From NCBI GenBank assembly GCA_958450365.1, contig CAUEEP010000737.1, positions 477,501 to 541,500 on the forward strand: a stretch of DNA of 64,000 nt. The letters run 5' to 3'. Below, piece by piece: positions 23,393-34,100 of the stretch. The position numbers and the translations under genes are program-made. Within the stretch, counting starts at the first letter, position 1. Every line of letters starts with the position of its first letter. Origin of the DNA: Mesorhabditis belari (lineage: Eukaryota; Nematoda; Chromadorea; Rhabditida; Rhabditidae). The notes beneath the pieces were generated by a model. The model did not search any database, had not been told where the DNA came from, and worked only from the letters and a program-made list of their open reading frames with translations.

Positions 23393-23699
23393 TGGGGACC
23401 TTATGCAGAAAGCTAAATTTCTCTCATTCCATTTTATCTCAAAGGAATCTTTCTGAATTTCAAAAACAGGCATTTTCTTTACCGGTTTTTCTTTGTAAAG
23501 ATCTTTTTTTTTCTAGATTTATTGTTTTGCTATTTATTTACCCATCAAATTATCTCCAGACCTCGTTTCTTTGATCACTTCATCCCTTCATCCCATCACT
23601 CTTCATCCCAAAAACTCATTTTTCTTTTCATTTTCCTTTCTATTCCATTATTTCTTTTTTGATTATTTCATTCAATTCTTTATTTAATATTTACTATTG

Positions 23700-24207
23700 T
23701 AAATACAACTTTTCTATTGACACCAAAATGGGTTTCTTTTGAGAGAGGTAGCAAACTGTCCACCACTTATGACAATAGCCCGCAGTTTTCAATTCACCAA
23801 CCCAATATATTGACTATTTTAACGATCATTTTGAGTACCGAATTAAATTACGCATCAGATGACACCAAATAACTTGCTGAGGGGTTAAATGAAATATTGG
23901 TCCAAAATACGGCTGAAAAAATGCCCGCGCAGTAAGGCAGACAGAGATTAGACAGAAAGACAGACAGATACCGTAACCCCTCCCGTCCCCCTCCTTTTCC
24001 ACCGTTTCATTTGTGAAAGTGTAGTTTAGCATTTCACTTGCAAACCAGTTTTTTTGAATCGTTCTGAAAATTTGGATATAAGCTTGATTTTTGATTCTCT
24101 ACAACTTTTCTATTGACACCAAAATGGGTTTTCTTTTGAGGAAAGTGCTCAAGCTGTCACATATGACAATAGCCGCAGTTTTCAATTCCGCCACGCAATA
24201 TATAGGG
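23700..24207. mobile_element. two mariner-end repeats in direct orientation
   Basis: Near-identical segments at 23708-23817 and 24102-24205 read TTTCTATTGACACCAAAATG ... GACAATAG..CCGCAGTTTTCAATTC and end in a mariner-type terminal repeat (CACCAACCCAATATA). The ends match the terminal repeat of the mariner at 40576-42194. The intervening 285 bp has no transposase signature, so these are non-autonomous remnants. Confidence 0.65.
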
Positions 24208-24229
24208 ATACTTTATTCAGAACCAAAAT

Positions 24230-24960
24230 CCAGTACATTAGGAATTCAAGTTGTACTTTGAAATTTGTACCCAAGAGTTTTGTTGAGAATATGAGAATTC
24301 GAATCGGGTATTCGTATTTATAATAAATCTGAATCCAGGTTAAATAGATTGCGACATTCGACTGACAGCTTGATTAACCCGATTAGCCCCGTAGCGCCCA
24401 GTTGCAGGAGAAGTCAATGTCCCCGGTGAGGATTCAGGCCGGCCAGCAAGCCAGCAAAAACAAATATTGCTTGAAACCTCTCTAAATTTGTATTCAAGCT
24501 CGAAATCCGAGTCAACTGAAGAAGAAAAGAAACGTGATATTCCAATTTTTCCAATCCTCAACAATTCATTTTTTCTTTTTTCTGCGTTTTGCTTTCTCAA
24601 AAGCGATTCCCCACATAATTTCTGACGTTTTTTTAATTCAAAAACTGTAGAATATCAATGAAACATTAGAAAAAGAATGAAATTTTGAGCGAGTGAAAAG
24701 AAACGGGAGAAAAAAACACTTTTCTGAGTCATTCTTGAAAAAAATCTTTTATAATTTGATTGATTTTTTTGATTTTTTGATTTCTTTTAAAGGTTGTTTT
24801 TGAAATTGAAATTTTGATGACAAAATTCTCTCGGCAACGAACCCCGATTCGTAATTTTTGGATTATCGTTGATTCAACCTCAAAAAATCATCGCTACTTT
24901 TTTGGCTCATTTGTCTCTTAAAATCTTTTGATATTATATTTTTATTGTAACAAAGTCTTG
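24230..24960. other. gene-free stretch
   Basis: No conserved coding sequence was recognised. A reverse-strand open frame at 24340-24600 has no known signature and no clear splice context. Confidence 0.4.
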
Positions 24961-25081
24961 TTACTTGTTTACCAAATTGTACTTTGAGCTCAGTGTTATT
25001 AACTTACATCGTTCTAGTGCACCCGTTTCTTAGAAAGCTTAGAAGTTCATCTAATTTAGCGCACTCGGGATTGGGTGATTG

Positions 25082-25127
25082 TCTAGAGTCTAGCTCTTCA
25101 CTGTCAAGTGAAGAGCTAGACTCTAGA
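25082..25127. repeat. perfect hairpin, 21-bp arms, 4-base loop
   Basis: Arms 25082-25102 and 25107-25127 are exact reverse complements around the loop GTCA. The arm is built on TCTAGAGTCTAGCTCTTCAC. No T run follows. Confidence 0.95.
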
Positions 25128-25242
25128 GAACTAGAGAAACCCAAAAAGTGGCTGGAGTCAATTATTTAAAAGTTTGGAACTTTTTTTACATCAATATAAT
25201 CTGTTTCAGAGATTACTGATGAAAAAAAGTAATTTCCTGAGT

Positions 25243-25330
25243 TCGTCTGGCCGACAATGGATCCGAACCAGGGACAAAGCCCAGGCGAACAGACCGACGC
25301 GCTAACCCACTATCCACTAGGCTATCAAGG
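25243..25330 (-). pseudogene. tRNA-like sequence, reverse strand
   Basis: On the reverse strand GATAGCCTAGTGGATAGTGG resembles a D arm/A box and CCTGGTTCGGATCC a T arm/B box, separated by about 45 bases containing GCGTCGGTCTGTTCGCC. Spacing fits a tRNA-derived head, but a paired acceptor stem was not found. Confidence 0.5.
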
Positions 25331-26079
25331 CAAGGGGGTGTGCCAGCGGTAAAACGTTAACTAAGCTAGCTTAGCGAAATTTGATGAAACTTTATATTTC
25401 AAAAATGGCTGGCAAAAATGGCAAGTTTGAATGTTTTGAAATGCTCTTAACCAGCGAGTTTTTTTAGATCGTTACTAAAATCTAACTAAAGAATTCTCTG
25501 GTGAGGTTGGTATTGTCCTCAAAACATTCAGAATTCTCTGATGAGCCTTGTATTGTCCTCTTTCTCAACAATTGAACCCTCATTTCCTTCAATATCTTCC
25601 ATGATCAAACTATGGGGAAAACACTTGTTTTCACTTTTTTTTTCTTTCTGAAAAATCGGAGAAAGCGTGGGGTCTCGTTGGGCAATTGATCCTCAAGAAA
25701 AAAGAAAATCCGGGAGAAAGAGGTTGAAGGAAAAAAAAAAGAGATGAGTGAGTCGATCGGTGTTGGGACACGAGGAGGAGAAAAGTCTCGAGGCTGAACA
25801 CACCAACTGTCGATCTCTCCAGTCCACTTCCCCTCATGAATCGAAGTCTCAACTTTCTTTTTTGCTTTCTTGCTTAAAACTTTTTTTTTTTTTTTTTGAA
25901 AAAGTGATTCGACAAATCTTTTCTTTATCAACGTTTGTCTTTGTTTAAGTGTGGAGTGAATTGAATCAAGAGTATTTTCATTGATTCAAGAGTATTTGAT
26001 GGCTTAGATTTGCTTTGATTTTATTATCTAAATCTTTGATCTCTTTTCCAGATTTATCAATTCATTCTATCTATCAAAA

Positions 26080-26650
26080 CTCGCTTTCCTGAGCAAAAGA
26101 ATGAAAAAAACAGCGACCCTGACCCTTTTGATTGAGTTTAAGTTTAAGTTTAAGATGATAAAAGCTATTGTAACGTTTTTGATATACAAAAATTACCGGG
26201 ATAATCGACAGTGGATAATCGACAATTTCGAGTAGATTATATGTAGATCGAAGCTAAAATATTGAAAAGTTAACAACAATCATCTAGGGATTTTGTAAAG
26301 TTTTAATGTTAAAAGGTAAATGAAAAGAATGAATTATTCAATTTCTTTTGTTAATCCAAATGTTTAAGCGGATAGGGGACGTCGTCGTCGGCAAAGATTT
26401 CCCCTTTCCACCTGAAAACTCGCTTCCTGAGCAAAAGAATGAAAAAAACAGCGACCCTGACCCTTTTGATTGAGTTTAAGTTTAAGTTTAAGATGATAAA
26501 AGTTATTGTAACATTTTTGATATACCAAAGTGTAAGAGTTTATTAGAAATTAGAAATTAGAAGAAATTAGAAAGTTAAGCCATACTAAATCTAAACTAAA
26601 GCCTGCAGGAGTGGACAATCGACAATTTCGAGTAGATTATATTATAGACG
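26080..26650. repeat. complex repeat, second block
   Basis: Two further units of the family seen at 22080-22960, starting near 26080 and 26405. They carry the CGACCCTGACCCTTTTGATT and GGGGACGTCGTCGTCGGCAA phrases and a shared ATCTAAATCTTTGATCTCTT flank at both sides (26020-26080 and 26670-26725). Confidence 0.88.
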
Positions 26651-26811
26651 GCTTAGCTTTGCTTTCATTTTATTATCTAAATCTTTGATCTCTTTTCCAG
26701 ATTTATCAATTCATTCTATCTATCATTTTAGCTTATTTTATTTTAAAAGATTCATTCTATTGATTGATTTATTCAATTCTAAGATTTCAGCTGCTTAGTA
26801 AGTTTTGTATT

Positions 26812-27015
26812 TGGGTTAAAACTGGTTTAAACTGGTTAAAACTGGTTTAGACTGGTTTAAACTGGTTTAGACTGGTTAAAACTGGTTAGAACTGGTTTAA
26901 ACTGATTTAGACTGGTTTAGACTGGTTAAAACTGGTTTAAACTGGTTAAAACTGGTTTAAAACTGGATTAACTGGTTAAAACTGGTTTAAACTGGTTTAA
27001 ACTGGTTTAAAACTG
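26812..27015. repeat. minisatellite of ACTGGTTTAA/ACTGGTTAAA units
   Basis: About twenty 10-11 bp units in mixed order. Ends at the phrase AACTCGAGCAGGAGC. Confidence 0.96.
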
Positions 27016-27224
27016 ATCAAAACTCGAGCAGGAGCTTAAACGTACACTATCTTTTATATTATAAAGATAGATTTCACGAATCCGAATCAAAAGATAGGTG
27101 TCACAAAGCTCAACATTTCTTTGACAGATTTACATTTTAGAATTCTCATTTAAAATTTTCATCATCTAAACATTCGAAGCCCTTAAGAGTTGCCGTTTTT
27201 AAATGAAATATGCTTTTGCTTTTG

Positions 27225-27570
27225 ATAAATCTCCCCACATTCTCCCCACATTCAATCTCCCCACATTCTCCCCACATTCAATCTCTCCACATTTCATCGT
27301 CTAAATGACAAAACCCGCGCCGATGACCGGGAACCTGAACCTTTTGCCAAATATGCTCTTGATTGCATCATTTCAGTCTGTTTCTTTGTTCTTTTTGTCT
27401 AATTGGAATTTTTCATGCAATTTCATGGAATTTTTCATGTTTCCAGTTGTGAATCGAGTTGTGGATTGTTTTCTTCTTTTTGAGGGAGTTCTCCTCTTCA
27501 ATCTCTCCTCTCACATTTGACTGTCAAATGACAAATCTTCACGCCGATGACCGGGAACCTGAACCGGTGA
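27225..27570. repeat. duplicated CCCCACATTC and GACCGGGAACCTGAAC segments
   Basis: TCTCCCCACATTCTCCCCAC is repeated at 27229-27292. The phrase GCCGATGACCGGGAACCTGA occurs at 27318-27337 and again at 27542-27561, each after an ATGACAAA phrase. This points to a segmental duplication about 224 bp apart. No coding signature was recognised. Confidence 0.7.
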
Positions 27571-28123
27571 GTGAAATGAAGAAAAAAAAAATCAATAGCA
27601 TACATTTATGCAGCCGAAATAAAGAAAAGAATGCTAATAGATTCGCAAGAATGGTTTAGAGCGTTAAAAAGGTTAAAAGATCAAGTTTTTTTAAAGAAAT
27701 GATTCACTGAAGCTTTAAAGTTATATTTTTGTATTTTTGTATTTTTTATATCAAAAAAACTTCCTATACTATAATTCTAAATTCAAGAAATCCTTTGAAT
27801 TTTCTATTTTCTTTGATAACAGCTGCTTGAGTAGAAAAGGATTCGGATTCGGAGAAAAAAGCTTGGAAATTTGACCCATAAACCCCTTTCTTTCCAAGAA
27901 ATTCTCCACGAAATTCAAGAAAGTTTTTACGAAGATGAAAAGTGATGTGTTCAAGTAGCAAAATATCAATCAACAGCGAAAAAAGCAAAAAAAAAGCTAA
28001 ATCAATAGCATTTTCAATATCCTTTTATTAGTAAAATAATTGAAATTGTGCCTAGAAAATTGAAGGGAAATCGTGGAGATTCTTGATTTATTTAACGATT
28101 TATTTATTTATATTTGTCCTCAG

Positions 28124-31100
28124 GTCATCTCCCTCACTTCAACCCGATGCTGAATGGAAGAATATTCAATTGAACACATTCACGCGATGGGTGAATAATC
28201 ACTTGAAGAAAGTCCCCGACGAGATACACCATCTTGTGAGTTAGGGATTCTAGTTCGACTCTGGAAATCTGAGTCTTATCATTGTCTTATCATAAAAAAT
28301 CCAACAAACAACACATAAACAAAGAAACAAAGAAACAAAGAAACAAAGAAACAAAGAAACAAAGAAACAATAAACAAAGAAACAACAAAGAAACAAACAA
28401 AAACAACAAACAAACAAACAAACAAACAAACAACAAACAAACAAACAAACAAACAAACAACCAACCAATCAACCAATTAGTTTCTTATAATAAATGATTA
28501 AAATCAACTCCGCCAATAGATTCTCTGAACTACAGTATTTTTTAACATTAAATCTTATTTGCGTTTACAGAACAAAAGAGAATCCCTATATAAATGAATG
28601 TTCTTTGTGCGGCTTTGCAATCGCTCCTGTCTATAGTTGCTGAAAACTAGATATGTTAGAAAAGTAATATTATTTCAGGAAAGTGATTTCTCTGACGGTC
28701 TCAAATTGATTAAATTGGTTAAAGTGTTATCACAGAGACATGTCGGTCGATACAGTGCCCAGGTGGGTGTCACTCATACAGTAATCTGAATCATTAGATC
28801 AGATTATTGCCTAGAGAGTTTACAGTAAGATACAGTGCTCCAGATGAATAGTGAGTAGGGTATTCAGATAAGTGAAAACGAAAAGTCATCATTTGTTTTT
28901 AAAAGTTTCCAGGTGAAATTCCGTCATCAGAAGCTCGAGAACGTGTCAGTGGCGTTGAATTTTCTCCAAAACGATGAAGGAATAAAGATTGTGAATATTG
29001 GTGAGTTTTATGGATAGATCTGTAGAGGGGAGTTCTATAGATAGTTCTATAGAGGGAAGCTCTATAGATAGTTCTATAGATTCAATACTCAAATTCAGTA
29101 CTTAACCATCTAAAGCACATCAAAATCCGTTCAGATTCTTCTCACATTGTCGACATGAACAAGAAATTGATCCTAGGATTGATTTGGACTCTCATCTTAC
29201 ACTATTCAATCTCAATTCATATGGAGGTTAGGAAAAATGCTGCTCATAGATTTGAAATCGAATTGCTCTTTTCAGGAAGATGAGCGACCAGCTGGTGAGC
29301 CAGACAAAACCCCGAAACAGCGATTGCTTCAATGGATTCGAAGGAAATTGCCTGACGATGTGCCCAGTGACGAATTTCACTTATGATTGGAATGATGGCT
29401 TGGCGTTGGGTGGCTTGGTGAGTGGGATTTCAACAAACATTTCGATCTTGAGCATTTAACCAAATAAATTCAGCTATTCCTATCAAGAATATTGCTTTAA
29501 ACAAACTAGAAAGGCTGAATTTAGGCTATATATATAATTGATTGAAGGGAATTAAAGTTGTTTAAAGAAGGCTGAAGGCTAAAAAAAAAAAAAAAAAGAA
29601 AAAACGAAGGCTGAAGGCTATAGGCTGAAGGCTTAAAAAAAAACGAAGGCTATAGGCTGAAGGCTGAAGGCTGAAGGCTGAAGGCTGAAGGCTGAAGGCT
29701 ATAGGCTTTTTGGGGTGGGGGGGTTGGGGTGGGTGGTGGAGGGGGGGTGGTGGGGGGGGGGGAGGGGGGGGATAGGCCACGGCCGAAGGCTATAGGCTGA
29801 ATTTTGTAATTTAAATCAAGCCAGACTCGGTTGACTTTCTTGATTCTTGGATTTAAAATTTGACTTCAAACTCTAGGTGAACTCAATCTCGCCTGACTCT
29901 GTGTCAGATTGGCGAAACTGGGAACCAGATGAGGTGCTGATAACACGCGAAGAGCCATGACTGCTGCTGCACAAGAACTCGGAGGGCCCCTTTAATCACC
30001 CCAGAAGAATTAATCAATCCAAATGCTGACGAGAAATCTGTGATGACTTACTTGGCACAGTTTCCCCAGGTGAGACTCGATTTTTGATATAAAAAAAGCA
30101 GACAACAGCTTACTGTAGTACTTAGATCAGCGTCGTATTTTGTACTTTAAAATAAACGCATGCTTTCTGACATAAACAACTCACAAGTGTGCCAGAAAGC
30201 GTGCATTTAAGCAGGCACAAAGTACAAGTGTAAATCAAACTGTTTCCCGGATTTTTCAGGCTCTGAAAGAAAAAAGGCAATCGTCGATAGAGATCGAGGT
30301 AGTCCATTGCCAAAAATCTCCCCTCAAATAATCGTTTTCTCCCAAAAACCCTAACTAACATTGAATGGGAATTTCGTGGTGAATTGTAAATGGAAAAAGT
30401 TTAGGTAAAACCACCGATGAGGAAGGGGAAATTGCATGGAGTTGAGGTGACAGCGATCGCTGGACGAGCCGCCGATTTTCATGTGATCATGCCAACAGAT
30501 GAGCATAAACCAAAGGTTTGAACAAATGTTTCCAAGGTTCTTCGTTGGCAAAAGCAGGTCCTGCCCTGTTTTCTTATTGCTGACCCAAAAAATTCTCCAA
30601 AATCCAGCCTGGATCCAGAGGATCAAAAGCTAGATCCAGAAATCAATCAATCGGGCCAGTCAACCAGGCCAGATTATTACAGGCTACCTAGAGCTAAGCC
30701 AGAACAAAGCTATCAACCGGATCCTGGCCTAGCTTCTAGCTTTACAGACTATCTAATATCTAACAGACTAGCCAGAAAGCCAAAAATATCTAACAGACTA
30801 GCCAGTCTTGAATCTGCCCTAGTTTACAGCCAGGTTAGAACTCTATGGGTTTTGCATAGCTAGATTAATTCTACAATGACCTTGCAGCTCTCGATCCAAG
30901 ACGAGCACGGTCAGGACATTCACTTCACTGTGAACAAGATCCCAGCCACGTGCAACTACAATGTCAAGTACACGCCTGAGAAAGTCGGAACGGCAAAGGT
31001 AACAGAAAGAATAGTTTAGTGACACAAAACTTCGATTAGATTTCCCTCTTCACCACATCGATTCTCAGCGGTGAGAGGGGCGAGTGATTCAGCTGAAGTT

Positions 31101-34100
31101 CGAGTGATTGAAGGAGCAAGGATGCTAGACTTTGGAGGATCCGGAAAGGTCAGCACAGCTCACACATCTAAAAAGTATATGCTTAGGTTGGTGAAGTGAA
31201 AACGTTTGAGATCGAGAATGCTGGGGATGGGCCGGTTGACGTTGTTGTCGTGGATTCAGACGGAAAGAGCATAAATTACCAGTTGTTGGTGAGTTTTTAG
31301 ACTTTGTGCGCAAAATACAGCTTTTCTGGTGCACTAAGAAGTCTTTTTCTTGTTTCTGAGAAAATAAAGGAGTGACGTGGGAATGGTTGTGTACACGGAA
31401 AGGGGAAAGTACGCAAGCTAACAAATTCCGCCGTAAAATGCATGCCGTATTTTCTGTAATAATAGTCGCCTAAATTCCTCGAAATCTCGAGAACCGCTTA
31501 TCAGAACCTATCGATGTAGGGGGCGGAAAATGATAAAGGATTTTTGTGGGGGTTTAGTGTTTTGGTTTTGGGGGAAAATTTTGGTAAAAATAATGGTTTT
31601 GGGGGGCGGGGGGGGGTTGGGGGGGGATTAGGGGGAATGGGGGGGTTTCTTTTTTTTTTTTTTTTTGGGGTGTGGGGTTTTTTTTAAAAATATTAAGGTT
31701 TTGGTAGCTGACGATGAGATCTTGACGATGATTAGAGTGTTGAGCTTCTGGGAAAACTTTGGAAGCCGTAAATAGTCATCAACTCGGCTCGCCGGGGTGC
31801 ACTACTATTTGAGAAAATTCCGGTAAATAAAGAGATGATTAAATTGATTAAATTTTGATTTGAATCAATGATTAAAGTTTATTCTTGAGGTTCAACGATT
31901 CCGGGTTGTTACATTGCTGATTATCCATTGGGAATGGCGGGAACACACTCGGTGAATGCTTTCCATCGTGGATCAGCGATTGTCGGCAGTCCTTTCCGAT
32001 TAAAAGTGTTACCAAAAAGTGAGCAAAATGTGCAATCATCTAAACAAAGCATTTATCTGAAAAATCTATTTCAAATCTCTTTACTTTCAGGCTCTTGGGA
32101 AACGTGGGGTCGAGGTTTGCAATCGGATGGAGTTTGCGTGGGAGATAAGGTTCACAAAAATTGTTTAAATTGTTATTTAAAGCTTATAGAAACATTTATA
32201 ATACATTTAAGCGTTAAAATCTTATTTTACACAACTTATTGTACCTAAAAGAATTCATAAAACAGAGTTGAAAAGTTACAAAAGTCAAATCTCATTAGGA
32301 AAATTCTATAAATCTATAAATCTAAAAGTTGAATTGAATTTTTAATTTGTTGAATTTTTACCATAGCTTGTAGATAAATAGATAGAGTAGACAGGTATAA
32401 AATAAAGCTATCGTAAATAGTTAGCTGAATAGTTTATAGGAATACGTACCGTAAATACTGTAATTGGACCCCACCCCGATAATGACGGTGTGGAGGTTGC
32501 GTAGTCTAGCTTTGAACGCGGTTTCTCGACACTGGTTTATGCTACAATGCTTGTTTAAATATCAAAAATAGCCCTGAATTTCAGCTATTTTTTTTGATAC
32601 CAAAGACGCATTTTTTGAAATTATGGGCGCTTTGAAAAAAGCTTTGATTAACAAAATACTAAAAAACTTTTGCGACTACGCGACTGTACGAGGGCGGTGG
32701 GGTACTATTACAGTATTTACGGTATATTAAATAGTTAGCTGAATAGTTTATATCTAAAGGTATTTAGGCTCCAATCTACGTTCAACCGTCGTCTTCGGAT
32801 TCAAGCGATGACATCAATAAAGCACCGATCAGCGTCGAAGTGGTAGATGGTGAGGAAATTCGTGAATAATTAAATAATAATATAACTAATACTTAGAGAA
32901 ATCTTATATGAATATATTTCTTTTGAATAAAAATAAAAATCTAGGTCACAGTCGAAAAGTTGCGGTGACACGGACGATTTCAAATGGTCGAGCGAAATTC
33001 GAGTACACCCCGACAACTGAAGGAGTCTATCGGGTACGGTAAAATTAGATAAAATAAATAATTCAATAGATAATAATAGATTATCAATAGATTAAATAAA
33101 TAATTCAATAGATTAAATAGATAATAGGTAAAAGAAAATGTTAATAAGTTCCGGTAATAGCTTAATAGCTTAATAGCTAATAGCTAATAGCTTAATAGCT
33201 TAATATCTTTATTTTAGGTTCAAGTGCTGAATGCGGGTGAACCAATCGGTCAAACTCCGTACGAGGTCTCTGTCAGTCCAACTTCGAAATCTCCAGTGCG
33301 CGCGTTCGGACCCGGTTTAGAAGGTGGAATTGCGCAACAACCGAATCTCTTCTATGTGAATACACACGGCGATAGTGATGCTTGGGTGAGGCTAGCTAAA
33401 ACATCTAATACATTTCCTACAGTAGTTTCAAGATATCGTTAAACTTTTCAGCTTTCACCATCGAAGGACCGAGCAAAACGGCGATCGAGTGCGCTGATCG
33501 AGGACAGGGACAAGCGCTTGTCGAGTATACGGTGAGGATTTTAAAATTCTATTACATTCTATTGAGGGTCTATTACAGTAAAACAAAACAGCAATTTTAT
33601 AATATGCTTAATTTTTTCAGCCAAAAGAAAGTGGTGTCTACAAGATCAACATCCTCTCCAAAGGCGAGCACATTCGCGACAGTCCTTTCGTCGTCTGGGT
33701 ATGATAGTTTTTAAATATTATTGCCTACTGTAGCCAGCCTAATGTAGCCAGCCTATTGTAGCCAGCCCATTGTAGCCAGTCTATTCTAGCCAGTCTACTT
33801 TAGCCAGCCTACTTTAGCCAGCCTACTTTAGCCAGCCTACTCTAGCCAGCCTACTCTAGCCAATTTTGAAGTCATATTTCAATGCTTCAGTGTCCTTTGA
33901 TTTATCAAATCCATAATAAAGATAATGTTAAACAGATAATTCTGTTATCTTTCTAGGTTGACCCAGCGAACCAATCGATTCGACCATCAGCTGTTCGAGT
34001 GACGGGACTCGGAGACGAAAAAAGCGACAAAAGGAGAGAAGACAACTTTCCGGATTGACACGAAAAATGCTGGTGGTAAGTGGGGGAAATTATTATTATT

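Larger units (their letters stand above)
28124..29226 (+). other. fln: filamin CH1 domain exons
   Basis: Four exons: 28124-28235 ([20 protein letters not shown]), 28679-28762 ([20 protein letters not shown]), 28913-29000 ([20 protein letters not shown]) and 29135-29226 ([17 protein letters not shown]). Phases join cleanly. These are the canonical actin-binding sites of a type 1 CH domain, and this part is free of frame breaks. Confidence 0.93.
30260..34075 (+). other. fln: filamin rod exons, first group
   Basis: Exons at 30260-30298, 30405-30515 ([20 protein letters not shown]), 30888-30998 ([16 protein letters not shown]), 31040-31148, 31187-31288, about 31890-32020 ([23 protein letters not shown]), about 32098-32148, 32770-32850, 32945-33036, 33219-33386 ([19 protein letters not shown]), 33452-33531, 33620-33699 and 33956-34075. 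Repeat-end and GPGL repeat-start signatures alternate as expected for filamin Ig repeats. The last exon has a shift in the A run near 34019-34025. Confidence 0.82.

Noticed and set aside
28250..28497. Lys/Gln/Thr-rich and Cys/Leu/Phe-rich open frames on both strands
   Set aside because: Translation of an AAACAAAG/AAAC microsatellite inside a filamin intron.
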